27,584 nucleotides of DNA, taken from positions 1 to 27,584 of the forward strand of contig JAFAZM010000279.1 in assembly GCA_019239785.1 (NCBI GenBank), given 5' to 3'. Positions 1 to 7,668 of the stretch are shown in pieces. The position numbers and the translations under genes were made by a program. Source of the DNA: Sphingomonadaceae bacterium. GTDB taxonomy: Bacteria > Pseudomonadota > Alphaproteobacteria > Sphingomonadales > Sphingomonadaceae. Below the pieces are notes generated by a model that had not been told where the DNA came from, made no database searches, and worked only from the letters and a program-made list of their open reading frames with translations. Positions within the stretch are counted from its first letter, which is position 1. Each line of letters begins with the position of its first letter.

Positions 1-210
1 TGAATAGACCAGATTGGCGCTGCCGTCGCTGACGACGCCGGAACCCGGGCCGTAGGTCACGCCGCCGCCGCCGACATATTCCACCTGCGCGACCAGCCGC
101 GCCGGCTGGCCGCCGAGATTGCATTGCCAGGCATACGTGCGCGCCTCTGCCGGCTGCGCGGTCAGCGAAATGGCGGCGATGCCGGTGAGCGCCGCGATGA
201 GCTTCTTCAT
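1..210 (-). CDS. Small secreted protein of unknown function (N-terminal part, cut by window edge)
   Basis: The reading frame runs on the minus strand from an ATG at 210 to the window edge without a stop, giving 70 residues. It begins MKKLIAALTG, followed by a hydrophobic stretch and an AEA-type signal-peptidase site near residue 23, so the product is probably exported. The mature part starts TYAWQCN and is rich in Gly, Val and Ser (VEYVGGGGVTYGPGSGVV). A strong GGAGGGACAG ribosome site lies directly upstream (211-220), which fixes the start. I do not recognise the family. The gene is separated from the aquaporin gene by about 115 bases that contain a short GC hairpin (266-281) but no obvious gene. 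Confidence 0.6.
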   Translation of the reverse strand, partial: MKKLIAALTGIAAISLTAQPAEARTYAWQCNLGGQPARLVAQVEYVGGGGVTYGPGSGVVSDGSANLVYS

Positions 211-326
211 CTGTCCCTCCTTCATGGGCCGGCGCACCGAAGCGCCGCGCCGGCGAAGGATCGCACGCCGCTCAGGCGGCGATGAGGGGCGGAAGCCGAT
301 CTTTTCCCGACGAAAATCCGATCATT

Positions 327-1025
327 TCAGGCCGAGGCCGCTGCATGGCCGTCCCGCTGCGGCTCCGGGTCGAACAGCAGCCTCGCCAGCAGCGCGCCTC
401 CAGCCGCGCCGATCAGCTGGGCGACGATGAACAAGGGCACGTCGTGCGGCGCGATTCCGGCGAAGGTGTCCGAGAGGCTGCGGGCGATCGTGATCGCCGG
501 ATTGGCGAAGCTGGTCGAGGAGGTGAACCAATAAGCGGCGGTGATATAGAGGGCGACCGTCGCCGGGGTCCACGAGGGCCGGAACCGTACCGAGCCGAGG
601 ATGGTGAGGATCAGCCCGAAGGTGGCGACCGCCTCCCCCGCCCACTGGCCAAGGCCGGTCCGCGCCTTCACCGAAAGCTGGAGCGTCGGCAGGTCGAACA
701 TGAGGTGCGCCGCCCAGGCGCCGAGGATCCCGAACGCGAGCTGCGCCGCAATATAGGCAGCCGCGTCGGGCCAGCGAAGCCCGCGCCGCGATGCAGCGAC
801 GAAGCTGACCGCGGGATTCATGTGTGCGCCGGAGATCGGCCCCAGGATCGTGATCAGCACGAACAGTATGGCTGCGGTCGCGACCGTATTGCCGAGCAGC
901 GCCACGGCATCGTTTCCGCGCGACAGGTGTTCGGCCGTGATGCCCGAGCCGATCACCGTGGCGAAGAGGAAGAAGGCGCCAAGGCCCTCGGCCGCCAGGC
1001 GGCGCGCCAACGGGTAAGAATTCAT
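327..1025 (-). CDS. aqpS: Aquaporin / aquaglyceroporin of an arsenic operon (AqpS-like)
   Basis: This 232-residue inner-membrane protein is of the MIP (aquaporin) family. It has about six hydrophobic segments and the two family half-helix motifs, HMNPAVSF in the first half and FANPAITIAR in the second. As last gene of the ars operon it probably lets arsenite leave the cell down its gradient after ArsC reduces arsenate, the role described for AqpS in Sinorhizobium meliloti. The start is the ATG at 1025 (MNSYPLARR), whose ATGA overlaps the stop of the upstream acetyltransferase gene. Longer in-frame starts would run through that gene and are not credible. No ArsB or Acr3 efflux pump is visible nearby. 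The arsenite substrate is inferred from context; glycerol or water transport cannot be excluded. Confidence 0.82.
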   Translation of the reverse strand: MNSYPLARRLAAEGLGAFFLFATVIGSGITAEHLSRGNDAVALLGNTVATAAILFVLITILGPISGAHMNPAVSFVAASRRGLRWPDAAAYIAAQLAFGILGAWAAHLMFDLPTLQLSVKARTGLGQWAGEAVATFGLILTILGSVRFRPSWTPATVALYITAAYWFTSSTSFANPAITIARSLSDTFAGIAPHDVPLFIVAQLIGAAGGALLARLLFDPEPQRDGHAAASA

Positions 1026-1465
1026 CGGAGCACCAGCGACATGCACGTCGCCGACGAAGGGCAGACATGGCTGAACTCGGACGTTTCCCTGATCGCCGCC
1101 GGCGCGCTGTCGCGTTCCGAGAAATTGAAGCCGAGCCTGGCGAAGAAAGGCGCGGCCGTTTCGGTGAGCAGCCAGAGACGCGCCATCCCTTCGTGGGCCG
1201 CCGTCTGGATGACTCGCGTGACGAGGTCCGTGCCGGCACGCCGGCCGCGCCGCCCGTCCAGGACCACGACCGACCGCAGCAGGCCCTCGGCGCCATAGCC
1301 TTCCAACGCCGCCCAACCGAGCGGGCCGTCCGTATCGTCCAGGCGGAAGAAGGAGGTGACCTCCGGGCGGATGTCGTCAGCCGGCAGCCCCGCGGTGCGA
1401 AGGACGAGCGTGCAGTCTCCAAGCTCGTCGGCGCCCAATCTGACGAGCGCGCGGTCAGGCGTCAC
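1022..1465 (-). CDS. arsN2: Arsenic-resistance GNAT acetyltransferase, ArsN2-like
   Basis: A 147-residue single-domain GNAT-fold protein. The central part carries the acetyl-CoA-binding region around residues 72-90 (RSVVVLDGRRGRRAGTDLV) and the strand-helix segment LWLLTETAAPFFARLGF that is usual in GNAT enzymes. The C-terminal FSHVCPSSATCM segment resembles the conserved tail of proteins annotated as ArsN2, which are typical companions of arsC. The substrate of this subfamily is not securely known to me; relatives (ArsN1) acetylate organoarsenicals such as phosphinothricin-like or AST-type compounds. The gene starts inside the end of arsC (11-base overlap) and its stop overlaps the aquaporin start, so it is translationally coupled to both. 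Confidence 0.8.
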   Translation of the reverse strand: MTPDRALVRLGADELGDCTLVLRTAGLPADDIRPEVTSFFRLDDTDGPLGWAALEGYGAEGLLRSVVVLDGRRGRRAGTDLVTRVIQTAAHEGMARLWLLTETAAPFFARLGFNFSERDSAPAAIRETSEFSHVCPSSATCMSLVLR

Positions 1466-1961
1466 TCGGCGCCTCCTGAGCTTGGCCGATTTCCCTCAGC
1501 CATCCGCTCAACGCAGCTGCGTCAGCCCCGTCGAGCGGCAAGGCCAGCAATCGTTCGATGCGATGTTTCAGCGCCTCGTAGGCGGCTTGGAAAGCGGCGC
1601 GCTGCCCTTCGCCTTCGACATCGGCCGGGTCTTCGACGCCCCAATGGGCGGTCAGCGGCCTGCCCGGCCAGATCGGGCACGGCTCGCCCGCGGCGTTGTC
1701 GCAGACCGTGACGATGAGATCGATTTCGAGGACTCCTTCACCCGCAAATTCGTCCCAGCTTTTCGAGCGCAGCCCCTGAACGGGATAGCCGAGCTCCCGA
1801 AGAAGGCCGAGCGCCGCCAGATGCACCTGGCCCTTGGGGAAGCTGCCCGCCGAAAAGGCACGAAAGCGGTCCCCACCCTCGCGATTGAGGATCGCCTCGG
1901 CCAGGATCGAGCGGGCGGAATTCCCGGTGCAGAGGAACAGGACGTTCCAGGTCCGGCTCAT
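1455..1961 (-). CDS. arsC: Arsenate reductase, low-molecular-weight phosphatase type
   Basis: A 168-residue cytoplasmic enzyme that reduces arsenate to arsenite. The N-terminus carries the phosphatase P-loop CTGNSAR (Cys11 to Arg17). Two further cysteines in TVCDNAAGEPCPIW match the thiol relay of thioredoxin-coupled ArsC enzymes, and the HWGVEDPA segment supplies the general-acid Asp-Pro. About 25 residues longer than a minimal ArsC, with the extra part at the C-terminus. The start MSRTWNV at 1961 is chosen because its ATGA overlaps the arsI stop; the long in-frame extension upstream lies in arsI and is an artefact. Arsenite produced here would exit through the aquaporin encoded two genes downstream. 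Confidence 0.88.
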   Translation of the reverse strand: MSRTWNVLFLCTGNSARSILAEAILNREGGDRFRAFSAGSFPKGQVHLAALGLLRELGYPVQGLRSKSWDEFAGEGVLEIDLIVTVCDNAAGEPCPIWPGRPLTAHWGVEDPADVEGEGQRAAFQAAYEALKHRIERLLALPLDGADAAALSGWLREIGQAQEAPSDA

Positions 1962-2413
1962 GCGGCTTCTGCCGCTTTCGGTACGCAACACTTGCTTCCG
2001 CCGCCGGCGCCCGCCAGTGCATCGAGGGCGGGGCTGTCGCCATAAGTCGTCGCCTCGCCGTCGGTGTAGAAGGCTTCCCACACCACGCCGTCCGGATCGG
2101 CGATCCAGCTTTTCTCGGATTTCGCATAGCAGCAGGTCGTGCGCCCCTCGTCGAGCACCGGACGTTCGGCAGCCGTCAGCCGGCCATAGACCTCCGACAA
2201 TTCGGCTTTGCTCTCGGCCTGGACGCCGAGATGCTGAATCCCCTTCGATGCGTGCTGCCCCGCCGAGATCGCGAAGTTCACGCGGGGGTCGTCGAGCATC
2301 CATTTGGCATAATCGCTCTTCACGACCGCCGGCTCGGCTGCAAACAAGGTCGAATAGAATCGGATCGACTGGGCGAGATCATTCACCCCCACATGCACGT
2401 GCAGTCGCTTCAT
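1958..2413 (-). CDS. arsI: ArsI/CadI-family metalloenzyme (C-As lyase type)
   Basis: A 151-residue vicinal-oxygen-chelate (glyoxalase/dioxygenase-fold) protein. Candidate iron ligands are His5 (or His7), His61 and Glu113. The vicinal cysteine pair Cys94-Cys95 in RTTCCYAKSEKSW matches the trivalent-arsenic binding pair of ArsI, which cleaves the carbon-arsenic bond of methylarsenite and aromatic arsenicals. A second pair, Cys142-Cys143, lies in the tail. The start MKRLHVHV overlaps the arsR stop (ATGA), and the gene stop overlaps the arsC start. Presence of ArsI suggests that the operon covers organic as well as inorganic arsenic. The CadI name is an alternative used for the same family. Confidence 0.87.
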   Translation of the reverse strand: MKRLHVHVGVNDLAQSIRFYSTLFAAEPAVVKSDYAKWMLDDPRVNFAISAGQHASKGIQHLGVQAESKAELSEVYGRLTAAERPVLDEGRTTCCYAKSEKSWIADPDGVVWEAFYTDGEATTYGDSPALDALAGAGGGSKCCVPKAAEAA

Positions 2414-2751
2414 GCCGATTTCCTTTCCTGGGCAGCCGGCTCGCAGCCTGCGGCGACGCCGCAGCCCGCACCGGCGCAACAATTTTCCATGAGATATGAG
2501 ACCAGCTCATTCATGGCCTGATAATTGGCGCGATAGATGAGCGACCGGTGCCGCCGCTCTTGCAGCACCAACCCAGCCCGTCGCAATTGGCCGAGATGGA
2601 ACGACAGAGACGAGTTCGGCACGCCCAGGGCGTCCGCGATGGCGCCGGCGGACATGCCTTGCTCGCCCGCCTGGATCAGCAGGCGGAAAAGGGCCAGGCG
2701 GTGCTCCTGCGCTAGCGCGCCGAGTGAGGCGATGGCGGTCTGCAGCTGCAT
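2410..2751 (-). CDS. arsR: ArsR-family arsenic-responsive repressor
   Basis: A 113-residue winged-helix regulator of the ArsR/SmtB family. The helix-turn-helix is at about residues 33-60 (MSAGAIADALGVPNSSLSFH), followed by the wing ERRHRSLIYRAN. The As(III) site is probably the C-terminal cysteine cluster, Cys-Cys in MENCCAGAGC plus a further Cys in AAGCEP; there is no CxC pair in the DNA-binding helix. C-terminal cysteine sites are known for Acidithiobacillus-type ArsR proteins. First gene of the operon; its stop overlaps arsI by the ATGA arrangement. It probably represses its own operon through the inverted repeats just upstream. Confidence 0.88.
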   Translation of the reverse strand: MQLQTAIASLGALAQEHRLALFRLLIQAGEQGMSAGAIADALGVPNSSLSFHLGQLRRAGLVLQERRHRSLIYRANYQAMNELVSYLMENCCAGAGCGVAAGCEPAAQERKSA

Positions 2752-2757
2752 GGATAC

Positions 2758-2831
2758 CTCATTTCGACTCGACTGGAAATGACATGGCGCGGGCCGCTGG
2801 TCAATCCCAATTTGAGGATCATCGAAATGAG
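2758..2831. promoter_or_regulatory. Putative ArsR operator repeats in the arsR upstream region
   Basis: Seen in the sequence: TCATTTC (2759-2765) and GAAATGA (2776-2782) form a perfect 7-base inverted repeat with a 10-base spacer, just upstream of the arsR ATG. The decamer CTCATTTCGA (2758-2767) recurs in inverted orientation as TCGAAATGAG at 2822-2831. Such dyads near the start of an autoregulated ars operon are expected for a dimeric ArsR. The assignment to ArsR is inference. The repeats lie in the 202-base region (2752-2953) shared with the divergent transporter gene. Confidence 0.5.
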
Positions 2832-2881
2832 CTGGTCGAGTTCACTCCTCGGGCCTGAAATTAGGCGCTGGCGATTTGTTC

Positions 2882-2895
2882 TGTTAACGCTACCA
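2882..2895. promoter_or_regulatory. LacI-family operator before the MFS transporter gene
   Basis: TGTTAACGCTACCA is a 14-base pseudo-palindrome with the central CG and the TGnTAnCGnTAnCA pattern of LacI-family operators. It lies 58 bases before the transporter ATG at 2954. It is closely similar to the site at 19721-19734 before xylX and resembles what I recall of Caulobacter xylose-inducible promoters. Likely bound by a XylR-type repressor; the LacI-type gene at 25517-26527 is a candidate. Confidence 0.6.
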
Positions 2896-2953
2896 AGTGG
2901 GATGTGGACACCGGTCGCGCGAATCGGGCCATGTTGAACTCGGGGAGAGGGAC

Positions 2954-4381
2954 ATGACGGACTCCAGGGCGGAAAGCTCCAATTTCGGGCTGATCCTCGC
3001 CATCGTCGCGGTCGCCACGATCGGCGGCTTCCTGTTCGGCTATGACAGCGGCGCCGTGAACGGCACCCAGGACGGGCTCAAGGCCGCCTTCCACCTCAGC
3101 GAGGGCGGGCTCGGCTTCACCGTCGGCTCCCTGCTGATCGGCTGCTTCATCGGCGCCTTCCTCGCCGGCCGGCTCGCCGACCTGTTCGGCCGCCGCAACG
3201 TGATGATGCTCGCCGCGATCCTCTTCCTCGCTGGCGCGATCGTGCAGGGGATCAGCCATGCCCATATCGTCTTCCTGATCGCGCGGCTGTGCGGCGGCAT
3301 GGCCGTCGGCGCTGCCAGCGTGCTCTCCCCCGCCTACATCTCGGAAGTGGCGCCGGCCCATATCCGCGGCCGGATGACGACGATCCAGCAGGTGATGATC
3401 ATCACCGGCCTCACCGCCGCCTTCCTGGTGAACTATTATCTCGCCCGTGCCGCAGGCCATTCGACCGATCCCTTCTGGGGCGGCTACGAGGCGTGGCGCT
3501 GGATGTATCTGATGCAGGCGCTGCCGGCGGCGATCTTCCTGCTCGCTCTGTTCCTGATCCCGGAAAGCCCGCGCTATCTCGTCTCCAAGGGGCGGCACGA
3601 GCATGCGGCGGGCGTGCTCACCCGCCTGTTCGGCGAGACCGTGAGCGCGGCCAAATTGCGGGAGATCCAGGACAGCTTCAGCGCGGACCACCGCCCGCGC
3701 CTCTCCGACGTGCTGACTCCGCCGGGCGGCCGCGGCTTCCTCGGCATGCGCAAGATCGTCTGGGTCGGGATCATGCTGGCGGTGTTCCAGCAGCTCGTCG
3801 GCATCAACGTGATCTTCTATTACGGCTCGACGCTCTGGCAGCTCGCCGGCTTCACCGAGGCCGACTCGCTGATGATCAACATCGTCTCGGGCGCGGTCTC
3901 GATCGCCGCCTGCTTCGTCACCATCGTCCTGATCGACCGGATCGGCCGCAAGCCTTTGCTGCTGATCGGCTCGGCCGGCATGGCGGTGACCCTGTTCGTG
4001 ATGGTCTATTGCTTCAGCCACGCCTCGATCGATCCGGTGGACGCGCACAAGATCGTGCTGTCGCCGGGACTCGGCAAGGTCGCCGTCGTCGCCGCCAACC
4101 TCTACGTGATCTTCTTCAACGTCAGCTGGGGCCCGGTGATGTGGGTGATGCTGGGCGAGATGTTCCCGAACCAGATCCGCGGCTCGGCGCTTGCGGTGGC
4201 GGGCTTCTTCCAGTGGTTCGCCAATTACCTGATCGCGCAGAGCTTCCCGATCATGGCGGCCGGGCTCGGCCTCGCCACGAGCTACACCTTCTACGGGGTG
4301 TGCGCGGTGATCAGCTTCTTCCTGGTCCAGAGGTTCATCCACGAAACCAAGGGCAAGGAGCTGGAGGCGATGGAGGGCTGA
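2954..4381 (+). CDS. MFS sugar porter (XylE-like sugar/proton symporter)
   Basis: A 475-residue, 12-segment inner-membrane transporter of the sugar porter family. Family signatures are visible: GRLADLFGRR in the loop after segment 2, PESPRYLVSKG at the end of segment 6, QQLVGINVIFYYG in segment 7, and DRIGRKPLLL after segment 8. D-xylose is the best-guess substrate because the gene precedes xylonate dehydratase and carries a LacI-type operator like that of the xylX operon; glucose, galactose or arabinose are possible. The start MTDSRAESS at 2954 follows GGGGAGAGGG (2942-2951); an upstream in-frame ATG at 2897 has no ribosome site. A palindromic element lies between this gene and xylD. Confidence 0.87.
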   Translation: MTDSRAESSNFGLILAIVAVATIGGFLFGYDSGAVNGTQDGLKAAFHLSEGGLGFTVGSLLIGCFIGAFLAGRLADLFGRRNVMMLAAILFLAGAIVQGISHAHIVFLIARLCGGMAVGAASVLSPAYISEVAPAHIRGRMTTIQQVMIITGLTAAFLVNYYLARAAGHSTDPFWGGYEAWRWMYLMQALPAAIFLLALFLIPESPRYLVSKGRHEHAAGVLTRLFGETVSAAKLREIQDSFSADHRPRLSDVLTPPGGRGFLGMRKIVWVGIMLAVFQQLVGINVIFYYGSTLWQLAGFTEADSLMINIVSGAVSIAACFVTIVLIDRIGRKPLLLIGSAGMAVTLFVMVYCFSHASIDPVDAHKIVLSPGLGKVAVVAANLYVIFFNVSWGPVMWVMLGEMFPNQIRGSALAVAGFFQWFANYLIAQSFPIMAAGLGLATSYTFYGVCAVISFFLVQRFIHETKGKELEAMEG

Positions 4382-4473
4382 CCGTTCGCGGCGAATGTCC
4401 TGGGAGCGGTCGCACGGCCGACCCACCTTTGATAGAGCGGGATGTGGCCTGGTCGAATCGTCACAGCTCAAAA

Positions 4474-4606
4474 TCCTCCCCTGCAAGGGGAGGGGGACCA
4501 GCCGCAGGCTGGTGGAGGGGTATCAGCGTCCGCGAACTTTCTCCCAACGCTGATACCCCACCACCACCGCCTTCGGCGGCGGTCCCCCTCCCCTTTCAGG
4601 GGAGGA
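4474..4606. repeat. Sphingomonad-type palindromic intergenic element, copy 1
   Basis: A 133-base palindromic element between the transporter and xylD. Its outer 26-base arms (4474-4499 and 4581-4606) are reverse complements except for one base. Inner arms GGGGTATCAGCGT (4517-4529) and ACGCTGATACCCC (4547-4559) are also perfectly inverted. Small subsidiary hairpins sit in the C/G-rich shoulders. A second copy is at 26557-26685 in the opposite orientation. No coding is proposed here; the transcript would fold into a long hairpin that could attenuate or process the mRNA between the two genes. The remaining bases of the 4382-4646 gap show nothing else apart from the xylD ribosome site GGAGAGG (4633-4639). 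Confidence 0.85.
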
Positions 4607-4646
4607 GCTGGGGAGGAAGCCTGAATTCCGGCTGGAGAGGATGGTC

Positions 4647-6422
4647 ATGAGTCGTACCCCCGCCCGCCCCTTCCGCTCGCGCGAATGGTTCGCGGCCCCG
4701 GGCCGCAGCGACATGGCGGCGCTCTACCTCGAGCGCTTCATGAATTACGGGATCACGCCCGACGAGCTGCGCTGCGGCAAGCCGATCATCGGCATCGCCC
4801 AATCGGGCTCGGACATCGCGCCCTGCAACCGCATCCATCTCGAGACGGTGAAGCGCGTCCGCGAGGGCGTGATCGCCGCCGGCGGCGTGGCGATGGAATT
4901 CCCGCTCCATCCGATCTTCGAGAATTGCCGCCGGCCCACGGCGGCGCTCGACCGCAACCTCGCCTATCTCGGCCTGGTCGAGATTCTGAACGGCTATCCG
5001 ATCGACGCGGTCGTCCTCACCACCGGCTGCGACAAGACCACCCCCTCCTCGCTGATGGCGGCCTCCACCGTCGACATCCCCGCGATCATCCTGTCCGGCG
5101 GGCCGATGCTCGACGGCTGGCACGAAGGCGAGCTGGTCGGCTCGGGCACGGTGATCTGGCGCAGCCGCCGCAAGCTCGCCGCGGGCGAGATCGACGAGGA
5201 GGAATTCTTCCGGCGCGCCACCAGCTCGGCGCCCTCGGCCGGCCATTGCAACACGATGGGCACGGCCTCGACGATGAACTCGCTCGCCGAGGGGCTCGGC
5301 ATGTCGCTGCCCGGCTGCGCGATGATCCCCGCCCCCTATCGCGAGCGCGGCCAGATCGCCTTCGAGACCGGCCGGCGGATCGTCGAGATGGCCTATGAGG
5401 ATCTGCGGCCGTCGAAGATCCTCAGCCGCCGGTCTTTCCTCAACGCGATCGCGCTGCTGACCGCGATCGGCGGCTCGACCAACGCCCAGCCCCACCTCGT
5501 TGCGATGGCGCGCCATGCCGGCTTCGAGATCACGCCCGAAGACTGGATGACCGGCTACGATTTGCCGCTGATCGTCAACATGCAGCCGGCGGGCCAGTAT
5601 CTCAGCGAACGCTTCCACCGCGCCGGCGGCGTCCCGGCGGTACTGGCCCGGCTGATCGAGGCCGGCCTGATCGACGGCGGGGTGATGACGGTGACCGGCA
5701 GGACGCTTGCCGAGAATGTCGCCGGCCAGGAGGTCAGCGACCCGGACGTCATCTATCCGCTGGACAGGCCGCTGAAGGAGCGGGCCGGCTTCCTCGTCCT
5801 TTCCGGCAATCTGTTCGACATGGCGATCATGAAGACCAGCGTGATCTCCGACGATTTCCGCGCCCGCTATCTGTCCCGGCCCGGACAGGAAAATGCCTTC
5901 GAGGGCCGTGCGATCGTGTTCGACGGCTCCGACGATTATCATCACCGGATCAACGATCCGGCGCTCGCCATCGACGAGCATTGCATATTGGTGATCCGGG
6001 GCAGCGGCCCGATCGGCTGGCCCGGCTCGGCCGAGGTGGTGAACATGCAGCCGCCCGATCATTTGATCCAGAAGGGGATCATCAGCCTGCCGACGATCGG
6101 CGACGGCCGCCAGTCCGGCACCTCGGACAGCCCCTCGATCCTCAACGCCTCGCCGGAAAGCGCGGCGGGCGGGGGCCTGGCCTGGCTGCGCACCGGCGAC
6201 ACCATCCGCATCGACCTGGAGGCGCGCACCTGCAACGCCCTGGTCGACGAGGCGGAGATCGCCCGGCGCCGGGCCGAGCCGCCTCCCCCGATTCCCGAAA
6301 GCAACACGCCCTGGGAGGAGCTGTTCCGCGAGAAGACCGGCCAGCTTGCCGAGGGCGGCGTGCTCGACTTCGCGCTCAAATATCGCGGCACCTCCCGCAA
6401 GGTGCCGCGGCACAACCATTAG
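4647..6422 (+). CDS. xylD: D-xylonate dehydratase (IlvD/Edd family)
   Basis: A 591-residue cytoplasmic dehydratase that turns D-xylonate into 2-keto-3-deoxy-D-xylonate, the third step of the Weimberg pathway. The [2Fe-2S] ligands are recognisable: Cys60 in DIAPCNRIH, Cys128 in TTGCDKTTP and Cys201 in SAGHCNTMG, with Lys130 next to the second. Length and sequence, including the start region FRSREWF and the end PRHNH, agree closely with Caulobacter XylD from memory. The start at 4647 is chosen over the ATG at 4641 because GGAGAGG sits 7 bases upstream of 4647. L-arabonate or D-galactonate dehydratases belong to the same family, so some substrate breadth is possible. In Caulobacter xylD is in the xylXABCD operon; here it sits apart, beside the transporter. 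Confidence 0.93.
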   Translation: MSRTPARPFRSREWFAAPGRSDMAALYLERFMNYGITPDELRCGKPIIGIAQSGSDIAPCNRIHLETVKRVREGVIAAGGVAMEFPLHPIFENCRRPTAALDRNLAYLGLVEILNGYPIDAVVLTTGCDKTTPSSLMAASTVDIPAIILSGGPMLDGWHEGELVGSGTVIWRSRRKLAAGEIDEEEFFRRATSSAPSAGHCNTMGTASTMNSLAEGLGMSLPGCAMIPAPYRERGQIAFETGRRIVEMAYEDLRPSKILSRRSFLNAIALLTAIGGSTNAQPHLVAMARHAGFEITPEDWMTGYDLPLIVNMQPAGQYLSERFHRAGGVPAVLARLIEAGLIDGGVMTVTGRTLAENVAGQEVSDPDVIYPLDRPLKERAGFLVLSGNLFDMAIMKTSVISDDFRARYLSRPGQENAFEGRAIVFDGSDDYHHRINDPALAIDEHCILVIRGSGPIGWPGSAEVVNMQPPDHLIQKGIISLPTIGDGRQSGTSDSPSILNASPESAAGGGLAWLRTGDTIRIDLEARTCNALVDEAEIARRRAEPPPPIPESNTPWEELFREKTGQLAEGGVLDFALKYRGTSRKVPRHNH

Positions 6423-6437
6423 GAGGTGCTTGCACCG

Positions 6438-7649
6438 ATGCGCGCGCTGATCGCCCTGCTCCTGGCCTGGCTGCTCGCGGCCCCTGCCCTCGCCCAGACC
6501 GATCCGAACCGGCTGGCGCCGCACCTCGATCCGAACCGCACCGCCAACGGCCTCGCGCAGACGCCGCCGATGGGCTGGAACAGCTGGAACAAGTTCGCCT
6601 GCAACGTCAACGAGGCGATCGTCCGCCGCGTCGCCGATGCGATGGTGAGCTCCGGCATGCGCGACGCCGGCTATGTCTACGTGGTGATCGACGATTGCTG
6701 GCACGGGCCGCGCGACGCCGAGGGCAACATCACCGCGGACCGTGAGCGCTTCCCCTCGGGCATGCGCGCGCTGGCCGACTACATCCATTCGCAGGGGCTG
6801 AAGTTCGGCATCTATTCCGATGCGGGCCGCACCACCTGCGGCGGCCGGCCGGGCAGCCAGGGCCACGAATATCAGGATGCGCGCACCTATGCGTCGTGGG
6901 GCGTCGACTATCTCAAATATGATTGGTGCGCGACCGGCACCCGCAATGCCGAGGAGGCCTATGCTTTGATGGCCGATGCGCTGAGGGCGACCGGGCGCGA
7001 CATCGTCTTCTCGATCTGCGAATGGGGCAACAACCAGCCCTGGCTGTGGGCGCCGAGGATCGGCAACCTCTGGCGGACGACCGGCGACATTTACGACCAT
7101 TGGGACGGCGTCGACCGCTGGCAGCACGGCGTGATGAACATCGTCGATTCGAACGAGCCGCTCTGGCCGTTCGCCGGGCCCGGACATTGGAACGATCCCG
7201 ACATGCTGGAGATCGGCAATGGCGGGATGAGCGACAGCGAATATCGCGCCCATTTCAGCCTCTGGGCAATGATGGCGGCGCCGCTCATCGCCGGCAACGA
7301 CATCGCCGCGATGAGCCCGGCGACTCGCGACATCTTGCTGAACCGCGAGGTGATCGCCGTCGACCAGGACAGGCTCGGCGCCCAGGGCCATCGGACCTGG
7401 CGGCAGGGCACGAGCGAAGTGTGGGTGAAGCCGCTGGCGGGCGGCGCGCGCGCCGTGCTGCTGCTGAACCGCGGCGAGGCGCCGGCGGAGATCGCGGCGG
7501 ACTGGGCGCTGCTGGACTGGCCCGCAAGCCTGCGCGCGCGCGTCCGGGACCTCTGGCAGCATCGGGATTTGGCGCGTGCCGCGGGGCGGGTGCGCGCGAC
7601 GGTGGCGCCGCACGGCGTGGTGATGCTGCGAATAGAGCCCGGCGCCTGA
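6438..7649 (+). CDS. Secreted GH27 alpha-galactosidase (or beta-L-arabinopyranosidase)
   Basis: A 403-residue exported glycoside hydrolase. A signal peptide ends near AALAQ (residues 1-20). The catalytic barrel begins TPPMGWNSWNKF. The nucleophile is Asp162 in YLKYDWC and the acid/base is Asp217 in WRTTGDIYDHWD, with the family block GHWNDPDMLEIG after it. A C-terminal beta-domain (about residues 320-403) ends VVMLRIEPGA. The enzyme removes terminal alpha-galactose from galactosides or hemicellulose side chains. Some GH27 members act on beta-L-arabinopyranose, which would fit the pentose context; sequence alone does not decide. The ATG at 6438 follows AGGAGGTG (6421-6428), which begins at the xylD stop, so the two genes are co-transcribed. 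Confidence 0.88.
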   Translation: MRALIALLLAWLLAAPALAQTDPNRLAPHLDPNRTANGLAQTPPMGWNSWNKFACNVNEAIVRRVADAMVSSGMRDAGYVYVVIDDCWHGPRDAEGNITADRERFPSGMRALADYIHSQGLKFGIYSDAGRTTCGGRPGSQGHEYQDARTYASWGVDYLKYDWCATGTRNAEEAYALMADALRATGRDIVFSICEWGNNQPWLWAPRIGNLWRTTGDIYDHWDGVDRWQHGVMNIVDSNEPLWPFAGPGHWNDPDMLEIGNGGMSDSEYRAHFSLWAMMAAPLIAGNDIAAMSPATRDILLNREVIAVDQDRLGAQGHRTWRQGTSEVWVKPLAGGARAVLLLNRGEAPAEIAADWALLDWPASLRARVRDLWQHRDLARAAGRVRATVAPHGVVMLRIEPGA

Positions 7650-7668
7650 ACCGCCGCCGGCAAATGCG

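Noticed and set aside
1455..2303. Long N-terminal extension of ArsC
   Set aside because: The extension is the shadow of arsI; the ATG at 1961 overlaps the arsI stop and begins directly before the P-loop.
2861..4486. Open frame of 541 codons opposite the MFS gene
   Set aside because: It is His/Asp/Glu/Arg-rich without motifs; the plus-strand frame is a clear 12-TM transporter.
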